Positions 22,701 to 31,740 are shown, numbered from the stretch's first letter. The stretch: DNA of 51,882 bases from Tritrichomonas foetus (GCA_001839685.1 MLAK01000873.1:1-51882), one strand, 5' to 3'. Notes: generated by a model not told the origin, from the letters alone. Numbers and translations are program-made.

Positions 22701-24058
22701 TAGAAGACTTAGCACAACCAAAAAAGCGAAGAGAACTTGAAGATACTGGATATATTATTCTTCGCTTCTTTTCACTTGTTCCTCGAAATCAGACAATGAA
22801 AATAATGAAATCTAGCTTATTAGTTGAACTTTTCAAGTCACAAAAAATCATGGCGGATGAAAAAAGTAAAATACTTGTGAATATAATAAATGATAATATT
22901 GAAAATGGTATTTCAAACTATCAGACTATATGTACAAATTATTTTACAATAGCAGTTAATTATCATTTGAATTCAAAAAGGTTTATTCCAATGCAACTTT
23001 GTATTAATTTATTAAAGAATAATTATGTGAATACTCATCTTACCAATGTTATTTATAAAAATAATTTCGACGGTCAAATTTGGGACTTTGTATACAAATT
23101 TTTAAATGATTTCGACATATACAAAATTCCTATTGATCCAATGATTTATCCCTTTACGAAAATACTTGGATTATACATTTATAATTTCGCCACAAATGAT
23201 AATAATAAGAAATCATCAATATTTTTCAGTAGCAAAAACAATGATTTAACATTAAGATGGGTAAATAGACAAATTCCATTAAAACTAATTCTTCAAATTG
23301 CATTTCAGCATGAAGTTGTTGCATGTGCAAATTCAGGATTGTTTAAATTTTTACATTCACTTTTTTACCTTGAAAATAATAAATTCATTCAAGAATTATT
23401 AAATATAGCTCAACCATATATAATTAAAGGTTTTATTCATTCTGTAAAAAATAATAAATCGAAACTTGATGCAGCAAGATTTCTTCAAAAATGCATTTCG
23501 GTTGCATTGCCAAGTAAAAACCCTCAAAATGAAATGCTCGCGGCAAACATTTATGCCAAGGAATTGTCACTTTTCTTGGATTTGGAAATATCTGATAAAG
23601 ATGCACTTTATATAATTTCAAATGAAGTAAATAAAAGATTTTCTTCTATTAATGATGGAGAATGCCTACGACATTTAGAAAATAAATTCCAACATGTTTT
23701 TTCAGAAACAAATGATTTTTCTTTGTTTGAATCAAAACAAATGAAAGAATTAGCGATAAAAATAGGGGAAAGAATAGTCAAAAAGAATTCAAATATCTTT
23801 CTCTTATGGATAGTAAATATAAATCGATTAATCCAAACATTGATTAAAAATCAATACAATCAAAATAATGCTAAAAAAATTGTAAACGGCTTTATCTTTT
23901 TAGATATGTTGAAAAAATCATGTGGAACAGCCGAAACACCCAAACTTAAAATCGAAGAAAGTGATATCATGTCATGGGCAAATGAAGCACAAAATGGTAC
24001 TTCAAAATTTGATGATATTGTTTCAATGCGGTTAGTAGAATTATTATCAATGGTATAA
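16727..24058 (+). CDS. Giant ubiquitin-specific protease (peptidase family C19)
   Basis: 2443 residues from the first ATG. The centre holds a USP domain (about 1144-1465): Cys box GIINLGATCYIGSLLQQL with nucleophile C1157, the LKRFEFN strand, His box SGHYISHI with H1403, and WKIFND with N1419/D1420 as the third catalytic residue. A beta-grasp ubiquitin-like region lies at about 643-710. Long helical-repeat arms flank the core, as in the USP9X/USP24/USP34 group, which trims ubiquitin from many substrates. The two CxxC pairs of the usual USP finger are missing (HTEGIGN and INTEEF stand in their places), so the finger probably does not bind zinc. An Asn-rich insertion lies near residue 1630-1650. 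Catalytic residues are intact, so activity is expected; the substrate cannot be told. Confidence 0.9.
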   Translation: MLNDLRAGVFQAIHSKTNDIKSFQALLDFQQNLISFSILPSPYENCTEEFLNDFSVKTINFILDTETKNNLLTDNFSTILKNYLFIFLKLFDQPYYAFLTSVSHILDENKPFYKATSHFNYFLVTSQSKYFTNNLKILDESSIFDKMVSYYEQLQSISYEHTSILLNFLCFVKKTILSKKLTNHFEFICNNILERIENIDENKFRDIDEKHMNCILNSIIFLDPKKYEDWVTNFSIKLNIRYVNSSFLNKRFYGLSQLRGILIKNKNKKQDICQVLIDNKVLDTVLKDFHNQLVYDFVLILSEMIKFDFEVTNYLTNFWTTTLNQHTSVMNDFFKGWDILVPCLDEKYINLLFLAISDTYDFPESSLVFLQKISHKANNYQKENIYSALVTFYSTNPNFSEKYLTLLINTINLYISTNEQFRINLIKDAIEMIENDYNAQLALNLLLISSDQIKAEQSLQLRNFVIRKMNISNSLHYLPLLEKLLKINQTPLDIEQFHQILNSLSSKYLTDSQIISEFFITTIGSPSNSETTYSIDMKKELFIGLCDVESTNSYLVRLIICIFENIKTATSEKFGLDNLWNLVFRTNSLDIIKILSKCMNINDFLNKCMNNIKNDASLSAIDYLIHEIEDEYNKEQLGLSCNRYLDPEDMISINVVSGEFSTIMRVPFWLKIKSVRMRISSMINVLPEYLKIQVNGSPVSNWNSTLQNNTKITVKVINNNISSSTINHTHHNVHWNPYTIPNLNANNDISKTINDISFQKINIKAFPTQILSKLEYSALLFDLLNDKKYGIKALNILNELPTIESSLIDFEQIKDWDIYFPIDKPNLLIYHLNTIGNYLDIGNHNWNIHFLESGCALKIFLIFLNDEVNFVEQKERILLLRIVMKTLLIDLPENDNHLSDFLQKIDSIYISHVINKTKLLLTNDTHINLIYRYLYILNIILQKRDALSCDIPNLMSILDYSLFHKMIKFNRIASDMFQNIKMLRYPLSLIQLFPRALMNSSFLYLDIFESISQEFEDKVSIWNCLLNSFLSYFKPLKENDFTHKIEFTFPQNVFLNRLFCIFSDLANKLTDIPSIEQMINFLINDLVFNFAFYFEISQDFLDLVTLLLNKKPELKISVFEKLKNVFNDILSIEKTNISIEMNQGVREKGIINLGATCYIGSLLQQLYSIPTFRSTILNYDYNEENDQEFKWLNELQYLFLKLLFFPSSSIDPSDFIKSWKGWDGSPIDPRQQQDAVEFLQMIFERIDSVLPECTQIFKGIIQHHTEGIGNDYVCDTDEEYINISLDVKDHEDISQSFTTFCTRDKFEGNNQINTEEFGLIDATQSHKIKKPSPILIFTLKRFEFNMSTNIREKICTKYKFPSSIDISSILIDDHHNKNDQQLYSTQYDLCGVVVHQGNANSGHYISHIKNYNNQWKIFNDSLVTNETEKNMFNETYGGNSMQNVSIDYDNTTEFDYGSAYLLFYKVKDYDFDVKKTINNKILLRLAEEIKSKILCNLSKSKGLFQFLIKVCNDPFFLISLVENNFFSPDCSAIIFSSLVDFCSKNCEFANQFLKYFSENYMSIICNANEQICCSYTSMVIAAMDILTKDEIQKFTNQLFIKIDEGVKTNSNQEQSEDYTELNDIDNNTEKIGMKSNSGINSGKDNTLNNNGRNRLLKYIVTILGYYIEKYGTEGTNDWIPYLVCFLSNHNNVDSEPIFNLIMKLVQTDKSSYQIFEQFLSDDIVYSYFVTDMSTGYIKIMISMLCNDPCKAMNLISFILSNNIENSFILAKLFICILSLEEHLCNNCIIVMNNVLPSFQSPNHLVHILSDTQKLVAQFYNETYISFYSNCKIFIINWILHINEDLREKSYDLFETYINQIEKNPEINPKESLFTVLKTLIGDFTYIQNKINLVMHQFMPHEIDSQIVESNLPIKHYFKLLNLIVTKGQFNDEVLLYGEKLGKFSKSISNSLDKVTYYLPRRSILMFVCNVISESKASEFFQNETVSLFVESLEDLAQPKKRRELEDTGYIILRFFSLVPRNQTMKIMKSSLLVELFKSQKIMADEKSKILVNIINDNIENGISNYQTICTNYFTIAVNYHLNSKRFIPMQLCINLLKNNYVNTHLTNVIYKNNFDGQIWDFVYKFLNDFDIYKIPIDPMIYPFTKILGLYIYNFATNDNNKKSSIFFSSKNNDLTLRWVNRQIPLKLILQIAFQHEVVACANSGLFKFLHSLFYLENNKFIQELLNIAQPYIIKGFIHSVKNNKSKLDAARFLQKCISVALPSKNPQNEMLAANIYAKELSLFLDLEISDKDALYIISNEVNKRFSSINDGECLRHLENKFQHVFSETNDFSLFESKQMKELAIKIGERIVKKNSNIFLLWIVNINRLIQTLIKNQYNQNNAKKIVNGFIFLDMLKKSCGTAETPKLKIEESDIMSWANEAQNGTSKFDDIVSMRLVELLSMV

Positions 24059-24213
24059 TTTTTTTCCAAGTAAAACCGCTAAATATGTTTGATGACATAT
24101 TGCACTATCATATTTTCCTAGTATTGAAACTCTTAGTGTCATTTAAAATATACTGGTGTAAAATGTCATTAGAAAATACTATTTAATTTCAGCGCCATTT
24201 TTCACAAAAAAAG

Positions 24214-24223
24214 TCATTTCATT
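24214..24223 (+). promoter_or_regulatory. Initiator-like TCATTTCATT before histone H3
   Basis: Two overlapping TCATT sites end 12 bp before the ATG. They match the TCAYW initiator known from Trichomonas vaginalis, where transcription starts at the A and leaders are under about 20 bases. Confidence 0.5.
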
Positions 24224-24234
24224 TTTTAAAAACC

Positions 24235-24651
24235 ATGGCTCGTACAAAGCAAACAGCTCGTAAATCAACCGGTGGTAAGACCCCACGTAAGTCACTCGGT
24301 GCCAAGGCCGCCCGTAAGTCCACACCAGTCGTCGATTCACAAGGTGCCAAGAAGCAACACAGATTCAGACCAGGTACAGTCGCCTTAAGAGAAATCAGAA
24401 AGTATCAAAAGAGCACAGATCTCCTCATCCGTAAACTTCCATTCCAGAGACTCGTTCGTGAAATCGCATCAGGTTTCCGTGGTGATCTTCGTTTCCAATC
24501 ATCAGCAATCGCAGCCCTCCAGGAAGCCTCTGAAGCTTACCTCGTTGGTCTCTTCGAAGACACAAACCTTTGCGCCATCCACGCAAACCGCGTCACAATC
24601 ATGGAACGCGATGTCCAACTCGCCCAAAGAATTCGCGGCGAACGTAACTAA
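24235..24651 (+). CDS. Histone H3
   Basis: 138 residues. The tail [14 protein letters not shown] and KAARKS keep K4, K9, S10, K14, K23, K27 and S28. The core is a full histone fold ([35 protein letters not shown]). Compared with canonical H3 the segment between S28 and the fold is two residues longer. K79 is Arg (GFRGD in place of DFKTD), K115 is Asn (HANRV), K122 is Arg (MERDV) and C96 is Ser. The gene has no intron and no adjacent H4. Codons are richer in C and G at third positions than those of the neighbouring protease, as expected of a highly expressed gene. Confidence 0.97.
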   Translation: MARTKQTARKSTGGKTPRKSLGAKAARKSTPVVDSQGAKKQHRFRPGTVALREIRKYQKSTDLLIRKLPFQRLVREIASGFRGDLRFQSSAIAALQEASEAYLVGLFEDTNLCAIHANRVTIMERDVQLAQRIRGERN

Positions 24652-24885
24652 GTTTATAAATAAATTGTATTCTTAATTCAAATGTTCTCTATTTCCATTT
24701 ATCAATTAAACATTGTTTCATCTCTATATTTAATCACTGGGATTATCAAATCATCATTTTTTGAAATCAAAACTTTTTAACTGAATTATAAAAAAATACT
24801 CATAATGCAAAAAAATGATTTGTTGGAAAACGCTTTTCTAGCATAAGCGATTCCTAATTCTTCAACTAATGAACTTTGAGCAATA

Positions 24886-24933
24886 GTGAACATTAAAGGT
24901 CAAATAATAAGTCAAATTACCGAAAAGTGTTCA
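24886..24933 (+). repeat. 48-bp repeat, copy 1
   Basis: Matches 26140-26187 at 41 of 48 positions without gaps. It begins GTGAACATT, contains AAGGTCAAAT and ends AAAAGTGTTCA, so its ends are short inverted repeats (TGAACA and TGTTCA). Confidence 0.75.
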
Positions 24934-25037
24934 GAAGTTCTATTTTATATGGCCATTTATTAATTTAAAAAGTGGGCTATCTACAGAAGGTGTACGTTAA
25001 CAAATCGCCAAATACGTTGAAAGCTTAGAAATTTTTC

Positions 25038-25042
25038 TCATT
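25038..25042 (+). promoter_or_regulatory. Initiator-like TCATT
   Basis: TCATT 19-23 bp before the ATG at 25061 fits the trichomonad initiator consensus and distance. Confidence 0.4.
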
Positions 25043-25060
25043 CAAAATTCAAAGATATTC

Positions 25061-25927
25061 ATGGAATCGACAAGTAACCCCATTGCTGAAGAAGTAGTCG
25101 TTCATGCGCCTGTCCCACAACTTGACATGCTCCGTGTAGGGTGTGCCCCCGAAATTTTTTCTGCACGGCGCGCCCCTCGTCGTCCGTTAACAACATCAAC
25201 AGTCGCATCTTCAGGATTTGAGCCAGAGACATCAAGACGGCGAAATCCGCGTTTTTCAACACGTTCAGATCGTGACATTTTAGATGAAACGCCGCCCGGT
25301 GAGATTCCGCGAACACCAAATATTGCGATTAATTTTGAACGAACAAACAAAAAGAAGAAAATGCAGCAATCAAAGCTGGTTTCTGAGTTTAGACAAACCG
25401 CCGACTTCACAGAATCAATGACGGAAAAATTAAAAGCGTACGATAACGCAAAGCGCTTGAAAACGTTGGTCCACAACCAAGATTATGAAGACCACTACAT
25501 CGTCCCCCTCCAGCGTCGAATTAAAGAAAAAATGGCAACAGAAAATTATCATAATTATCTTCAAAGGAAAGCAGAAATGATCAGAAATATTGATCGAGAT
25601 CCAGTTCCAATACACGCAATACCCAGGAAACTCGCGCCCATCCCGCACATGTCTGTCTCCGTGAAGGGCCTGAAAGATCCAAATTTGAAATACATCGAGC
25701 ATCAAAACGCCGAGAAAGAATTGGAAAGGTTCATTTCAAAGGCGAATGGCGAAAAAATTAAAGAGAAGAAGATGCCGCCACCTGATACGCTAAACTACAA
25801 GAAATTGGATCTTCAATGCCAGACAAGATTCTTCTTTGGAAAAGATCCGCAGGCAAACAAGAAGGGAAGAAAAGCATTTGAATGTTGGGATACTTCACGT
25901 GTTGGAAATGAACTTGATTTCTTTTAA
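25061..25927 (+). CDS. Basic hypothetical protein, 288 residues
   Basis: Starts at ATG 25061, 23 bp after an initiator-like site. The first 100 residues are Pro/Arg/Ser-rich and probably disordered. From about 105 the chain is charged and helical (FTESMTEKLKAYDNAKRL, then LQRRIKEKMATENYHNYLQR), and the end is DTSRVGNELDFF. There is no signal peptide or membrane segment. I do not recognise the family. Codon use is GC-richer than that of the giant protease and resembles RSPH1 and H3. A cytoskeletal or flagellar role would fit the composition, but that is inference. The gene is bracketed by the two 48-bp repeats. Confidence 0.7.
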   Translation: MESTSNPIAEEVVVHAPVPQLDMLRVGCAPEIFSARRAPRRPLTTSTVASSGFEPETSRRRNPRFSTRSDRDILDETPPGEIPRTPNIAINFERTNKKKKMQQSKLVSEFRQTADFTESMTEKLKAYDNAKRLKTLVHNQDYEDHYIVPLQRRIKEKMATENYHNYLQRKAEMIRNIDRDPVPIHAIPRKLAPIPHMSVSVKGLKDPNLKYIEHQNAEKELERFISKANGEKIKEKKMPPPDTLNYKKLDLQCQTRFFFGKDPQANKKGRKAFECWDTSRVGNELDFF

Positions 25928-26139
25928 TTTTTTTATGATATTATTTAATAAATGTCTTTATGTGTTTAGAATTTGACTAGATGTAATATTTAATTTTGAA
26001 ATGATTAAAGATAATACTGGTGCATAACGACCAAAGCATGGATAAGATTCTAATCAAAATTGGTCAATGAAAAGGTGAATTTTATTTTATTGATGAAGTT
26101 TGGGCAATATTTGGAAATCTAATGAAAAGCTTTTTTATC

Positions 26140-26187
26140 GTGAACATTTAAGGTCAAATTAAAGGTTAAATTAAAGAAAAGTGTTCA
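26140..26187 (+). repeat. 48-bp repeat, copy 2
   Basis: Same length and orientation as copy 1 at 24886. The flanks do not align clearly, so the unit seems to be the 48 bp alone. Confidence 0.75.
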
Positions 26188-27383
26188 CACCAAAACCTGT
26201 AGTACTTGAAAATATTATTTAGTTGCTACTTATATAGATGTTTTGTGCCCATAAGGAGCACTCTTTTGACCATACAGTAACCATAGCTACATCGATTTCA
26301 TATAAAATGTTGTTGGTGAATTTGATGACCAATCAATTCATTGATTTCACATTTTCTGTAGAGTAGAGCTGTCAGTAAAAAATCTATGGATTATATTTTC
26401 AGTATCATATTGATAAGCATGATTACAATTTTTATCGGATTTTAACCACAAAATTAATGAATGAAATTATCCGCTAATATTCGAAGATGAAAATATTAAC
26501 TCTAGTAATTTCAATATGTATTATTGAATATGATATGTTTAGAGTTGGTTAGACAGAGAAGTAGCGTTTCAGCCAGTTTATAATATCATTATTCGACCTT
26601 AGAACAAGGTGAAAACTGTGATGGATTCGACCTAAAAGTTTTTCATCGGGTTTTTAGAGGATAATTTCCATCAAAAAAGCTATAATGATTTCACCGTTAG
26701 AAAGTGATTTTTACGTTTATTGTCCCGTGAAGATTCTCCATAAACGTAATGAACAGAATTCGGATCAAAAAGTTCTATATTTTTAAACATGGGAAATTTT
26801 CGAATAGATATGATTTCAAGTGAGATCATATGTGCAATTTACTCTCAAATGCTTTCAATTATCAAACTGTAGGATGACTTTTTCATATATCATTCAATTT
26901 CCAAATTGAATTGAACATTTCATCATGACAAAAATCCTGTACCGAATTCAACGACTTAATTTTCCTTAATATATGACGAGAGGTGATTGATTAATCTTAT
27001 TTTCCAGAAAGAATGTATTTGCATTAATTGTACCAAATGTGTCATAATTTGAATGAAAAATAAAAATAAAAATTCGTTACAAAATTTATCAATTAAAAGG
27101 ATGATCGAGACTTACATTCAACATATTCACTTGCATATCAAAATTTTGAGTTATTTGAAAATGCTAATCTTTTCAACCCAATATGATCGATTGCTTTGAA
27201 AGTCGATAAGTATATCATTGAAAAACTGGTAATAATTGAATGAACAAGAATCAGACATTTAATTTTTCTTAATAAATTACCTTTTCTTTTCAATAATTCA
27301 AAGTAATACAATAAATTCTCCCAAAAAATCAAATGATGAGTCTTTTTGTGATCCTCTTTATTTTGTTTCAATACTTTATTATT

Positions 27384-27388
27384 TCATT
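27384..27388 (+). promoter_or_regulatory. Initiator-like TCATT
   Basis: TCATT 45 bp before the first in-frame ATG (27433). This is farther than usual. The frame is open across the interval. Confidence 0.25.
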
Positions 27389-27432
27389 TGAGAAGAGCTT
27401 TCAGCTATGATGCGCAGCGACATCATATTGAT

Positions 27433-28881
27433 ATGTTGGAAGTCCAAGGATGCACCACAAGCAGCTTTATCCCAACGACTTCATACTCAAAGGGAAAATG
27501 TGATGTCACCAAACTGAACTTTGTCGATACTCTTGCCCTCAGCGTTGAAAGTGGTAAGATCAAAATCACGCAAAAGAAGATTTTGGAGTTTTTGGCCAGT
27601 CACATTAAAGAAATCCTCGATCTCGCTCTTGACGATCCTATGATGTATAATTCTTATCCTTCAATGAATCAACAAACAAATCTATTCCATGGTGAAAATT
27701 CACCTTATATTTCAGCTATAGAAACGGTTAGTTATTGCAATACAGAATCATTCGCGAATACCCAACAGCAAACAGATTCACAAGATACTCTTTCAAAGAA
27801 AGCTTTCATCCTCCTGGCCAATGGCCCCATAATTCTCATCGATGCTTTATTAGAAAATTATACTTTCCTTCTCAAAGCTACAGAACTACTCAGTCGCCCA
27901 AGCATTCCAACTTTCCTGGCATCTCGTCTTGCCACCATCTTCTCGAACATTTGTTTGAAATCCGAAGAGAATTCTATTAACTCAATCGGCCTCATGGTTT
28001 TACTTCTTAAATATATCGAAGACTCGGCTGTTTTTGACCTCTTTCATACAATTTGCAGCAAGAAAAACAAACTCAAGAAAATGCAATTCGCTATTGCACA
28101 AACAGATATTGACGTTTTCATCTTAAACGAACTTATTGCGTATGATGCCACAATTGAGAAGAAGCACAATCTTTGTTTAATGATCCAAGATTGTCTCAAA
28201 AACAGTCGACTTACTCATAAATTCACAAACGTCCGAGTTCTTCAAGCCCTTGTCAATCTGATGAACACATCAAATACGCAATTACTTAACCAGGTTTGGC
28301 AGACAATTTCGCTGATGGTTTGCCAGAAATTAGTCACGAAAATGCAATGCATATATAATCGTGCTTTGGAAATCCTCATCGAGCCTTTTGACACCCTTCA
28401 TATCTATCATACTAGTATTTTTGAGTTTTTGGCCAAAGTTGTTCAACTTAGAACTTCATTTTTCACGGAAACACATAAGTCTCAAATCTGCCAAATAATT
28501 CTGAGACTATTTGTTCAGTTTCCCAACTCCACCAATTTGATGACAGCCATGTTCAGGTTTATCCGAAACTCCCTCTTTAATAAAGAGTTTGCGCATAAAG
28601 TCTTAAACAGCTTCATTGTTCTCTTCGTCATTGAGAGCCAAAGCGAAGCAAGAACGGCAGCTTCAGCGAGTGCACTCCTTTTCCTTGGCGACCTCGAGCG
28701 CATGAAGACCTCCAGCATAATGATCAACAAATTCCTCACAGGAAACGCCCAATACATGCACTTTTGTAAAACTTTCTTCAAAAACTATCTCGAAGAACTA
28801 CCTATCCCCTACGGAGGAACAACAATCACTCGATATGTCAAACGCGAAAAAAATGCAGACGCCAAAGATGTCAAAAAGTAA
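27433..28881 (+). CDS. Helical-repeat protein, 482 residues, unknown function
   Basis: The frame is open from 27388, but the first in-frame ATG is 27433 (MLEVQGCTTSSFIPTTS). An ATG-ATG pair at 27407 is in another frame that soon stops. The sequence is almost wholly helical, with repeated pairs of amphipathic helices typical of armadillo or HEAT-like solenoids. The order of motifs (KKILEFLASHIKEILDLALD, later LASRLATIFSNI and VLLLKYIEDS) loosely recalls the SAPS subunits of PP6 phosphatase, but the match is weak and I would not transfer that function. It ends in a basic Lys-rich tail. Confidence 0.75.
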   Translation: MLEVQGCTTSSFIPTTSYSKGKCDVTKLNFVDTLALSVESGKIKITQKKILEFLASHIKEILDLALDDPMMYNSYPSMNQQTNLFHGENSPYISAIETVSYCNTESFANTQQQTDSQDTLSKKAFILLANGPIILIDALLENYTFLLKATELLSRPSIPTFLASRLATIFSNICLKSEENSINSIGLMVLLLKYIEDSAVFDLFHTICSKKNKLKKMQFAIAQTDIDVFILNELIAYDATIEKKHNLCLMIQDCLKNSRLTHKFTNVRVLQALVNLMNTSNTQLLNQVWQTISLMVCQKLVTKMQCIYNRALEILIEPFDTLHIYHTSIFEFLAKVVQLRTSFFTETHKSQICQIILRLFVQFPNSTNLMTAMFRFIRNSLFNKEFAHKVLNSFIVLFVIESQSEARTAASASALLFLGDLERMKTSSIMINKFLTGNAQYMHFCKTFFKNYLEELPIPYGGTTITRYVKREKNADAKDVKK

Positions 28882-29355
28882 GCTTCCTCTTTCTCTTTTT
28901 GTCTTTTATTATATAAATGCGATTCTATCTCTAACTTTTTATTATTATTTTATTACTCTTTGTGGCATAGCAACTCTTTTCTGATTAATGAAGAAGCATT
29001 CAATGAATCTGTGGTGCCCCTGACTTTTTTCTATTTTTCCGATGTTGGCATGATTTTACTGGCATGATATTGTCGTCAAGTTTTCAAAACTATACTATCT
29101 GAAGTGAAACAAAACCAATATACTGTCAGTCGAGATCATCATGAAGGAATCAAGAAAGATTCATGGAATCAAACACAATGATAGATATGAATTCAATCAT
29201 ACTCATGAAATGAAAAGCATCAAATCATCAAAGCATGAACATTCGATGACCATGGGGTGGAAGTTTACAATTCAACTTTATTTGGCTTCATTGTTCAATC
29301 GTTTTAAAACTTACAATGTGTAAAAAGGAAAAATCAGTATGCAAAACAAACATGT
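28882..29355. other. Convergent intergenic spacer
   Basis: A 474-bp spacer. A 60-codon frame with ATG (29141-29323, plus) lacks any recognisable feature and was not called as a gene. Confidence 0.4.
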
Positions 29356-29931
29356 TTATTGTGTGCTAACTTTTTCTTTCATTGCCTCTAATTGAAACTT
29401 GAGTTCCATGAAGCGAAACTCCCAGTATTTGTTTCTCTCTTCATCCTCTTGATCAAATTCCTCTTGCATTTGTACTATTCTATTATTTGTCTCATTTGCA
29501 GCGGCATTCATTTTTTCTATTAAAATTTCCATTTCTTGATTTTTTACTTTCAGGCGTTCATTATTCTCTTTTATTTTCTTGATTTCATTATCACGCTGTT
29601 TAACTTTTAATTCTAATTCCTCGACTTTTTTCTGCATTTCTTGAATGGTATTCTTATTTTCAATCGGTCTCCTTGGAGGAGGATGTTGAACTCTCCGAAT
29701 TAAATTATCTGCTGTCTTTTTCTTTTGGGTAATTATCGTGGTTGTAGGCTTATTATCGAGACTTGGACGAGAATTTTGAACTTTTGGATTTTGCTTTAAT
29801 GGCTGTTTTTTGTTCGTTTTTGATGGCGCTTGAATTTTGGACTTCGGGACAGTCTGTAGATGTGGGTGAGTTGAGTCAGCTAGATCAGTTGTTTGTCCTA
29901 CATTGGCAAAAACCTGTTGGAAGATGTTCAT
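29356..29931 (-). CDS. Small coiled-coil protein, 191 residues
   Basis: Starts at ATG 29931 (MNIFQQVFANVG); a TTG two codons upstream is in frame but unlikely. Residues 30-95 are Pro/Lys/Gln-rich and basic. Residues 95-190 form a strongly predicted coiled coil (MQKKVEELELKVKQRDNEIK and onward, Glu/Lys/Asn-rich with leucine heptads). The protein has no membrane segment. It is probably a structural or adaptor protein. No family recognised. Confidence 0.65.
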   Translation of the reverse strand: MNIFQQVFANVGQTTDLADSTHPHLQTVPKSKIQAPSKTNKKQPLKQNPKVQNSRPSLDNKPTTTIITQKKKTADNLIRRVQHPPPRRPIENKNTIQEMQKKVEELELKVKQRDNEIKKIKENNERLKVKNQEMEILIEKMNAAANETNNRIVQMQEEFDQEDEERNKYWEFRFMELKFQLEAMKEKVSTQ

Positions 29932-31740
29932 TTTCAATTGATTAATTTTAAACGTACATTGTGAGTAAATTCTTCAGAAAATGAAATATTTGATCAAAGG
30001 TAATCCATAACAAATATTATTAAAATTAACATCGGAATAATTCACAAATCTAGAATCCAAAACTCAATTATAATGAAAATGTATTTCTTTTCTGATGAGT
30101 TTTGGGTTTTCACAACTTTTTTGACACATAACTGCGAACATGTAAAGTGACTTCTCTTCGACTCATTCAAATAACGGACAAGTCAAGGAATGGTATTCTT
30201 GTTTATCAATCGATTTCTTTCTATTTGCTTGTTGAGTTTATCCTTTTGTAAAGCCTAACAAGAAAAGTTTACACACTGTTAATTATATAGTTACTTGGTC
30301 AATGATCTAACTGAATGTGAGATTGGTGTGGTTCCAAAAATGAAATTGCTAAAGACTATGGATATCAGAACTTTTGGAATCACTCCCAGTTATAGATTAT
30401 TCACCTATTTGAAAAAAGATTTTCATAGATATCTGTACTCCGAGATAAGTTCATGATAACTGTGATTTGCTATCCAAAGAACGAAATTGATATAAGTAAA
30501 GTAATACTATTCACTGTTATGAATGAATTTATACTGTTATAAAGTAATATTATGAAAAATCTCAAATGTGGTTTGAGAATATACTCTACATCTTGAATTT
30601 GGTTCACATGAAGGAAAATTTAATAAAAGAAGTAGATGTCATTAAATTGGTCTCCTTACTCATTCAAAAAAGCTTTAATTTGAATCTTCCAACTAAACCA
30701 ACACTACAGGGGATAGTTAGATTGAATTGTATCATGAAAATGTAAAAACTTATTAGATTCCTAATTGATAATGGTGCTGATCCGATGACTCCATGTGTCA
30801 AAAATTGAAAACCACTCAATGAAGCTGTGAAGGAAAGATGACTTTTAACACTATTTTAAATATTTTATGAGCACATGTTCAATTAAAAGCGTTGAAGACA
30901 ATTTGTTTCAATGTTATGGCTTTATAAATCGCAAAATAAGCGCAAATTTTAATATAGAAATATATTATTAATCTCATATTCAACTTGACTCCTTATCTAT
31001 AATCTTAACATTTTATTTCTGTTATCAATAAAAATTCACGAAAAACACAAATGAAAGAATGAATTCATCATTTTTGAACTCCTTCAGAATTTATTAAACA
31101 GTCATGGAAAATAAATTAGTTTAATTTTTATCAATTCATTTTTTGTTTTTTTTTTTTCATGAATGGAAAAATTAGAGAAATAATAAAATACTTTCTTTAA
31201 CTAGATAAACAATAAAAGAAGCTAAATAATTTAAACAAAATAATAAACACTGATATGAAAAACATATGCTGCATACTCAAGTGATCCTTTTTTCAAAGAT
31301 GCAAAAATGTTAAGATTGCATAATCGATTAATTTTAGGCAAAACAATTGCCATTCTTTTTCAAGATGCTTCAACAGTCACAACATAATCACAGAAAGACT
31401 ATTGAAATCAAAAAATCCCTCAAGCAAAAAGGTCATTATTAGATATTTTTTTATATATTAATGCCTAATAAAATAAAGCAACGTCATGGTTGTTGTTTTT
31501 TTTTAAAATTAAAGAGAATATTTTTTGATATAAAATATTATAATAAGAAAAAATGTGATAATTATTGATCGAAAGATCACATTAAAAAAACTTTACATCA
31601 CAAAAATAAACGTGGTGAAAAATTAAACAAAGTAAGTCAATAATCGGAGATTCTATCTCAGTTAGTCAATTTCCTTATAAAATGAATTCACCTTATATAG
31701 GTGAAATGATTTTGAGCGACGGTTTTGGTCGGCCTTTTTC
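29932..31740. other. Long divergent intergenic region
   Basis: 1.8 kb containing an ankyrin pseudogene (30566-30841). The remainder is AT-rich, with stops in all frames. A 75-codon frame from 31682 overlaps the NAC gene in another frame and is a shadow. Confidence 0.5.
30566..30841 (+). pseudogene. Ankyrin-repeat pseudogene fragment
   Basis: One frame of 91 codons with internal stops at 30743 (TAA) and 30806 (TGA). Between and around them it reads VSLLIQKSFNLNLPTKPT, then KLIRFLIDNGADP, and KPLNEAVKER after the second stop. These match the consensus of ankyrin repeats (LLxxGADPN and PLxxAV). Ankyrin proteins form very large families in trichomonads, so a broken relic is expected. Confidence 0.7.

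Larger units (their letters stand above)
24652..25060. other. Intergenic spacer with a 48-bp repeat copy
   Basis: A 409-bp spacer containing the first 48-bp repeat (24886-24933), a TATATGGCC site (24946-24954) and an initiator-like TCATT (25038-25042) for the next gene. TTTATAAATAAA follows the H3 stop. Confidence 0.5.
25928..27432. other. Long intergenic region
   Basis: 1.5 kb without a supported gene. It contains the second 48-bp repeat (26140-26187). The longest frame (27138-27371, minus) begins with TTG and has no ATG in its first 50 codons. The rest is AT-rich with scattered stops in all frames. Confidence 0.5.

Noticed and set aside
27138..27371. 77-codon minus-strand frame
   Set aside because: TTG start and no ATG in the first 50 codons; composition like intergenic DNA.
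29141..29323. 60-codon plus-strand frame with ATG
   Set aside because: Short, no feature, and AT-rich chance frames of this size are expected.
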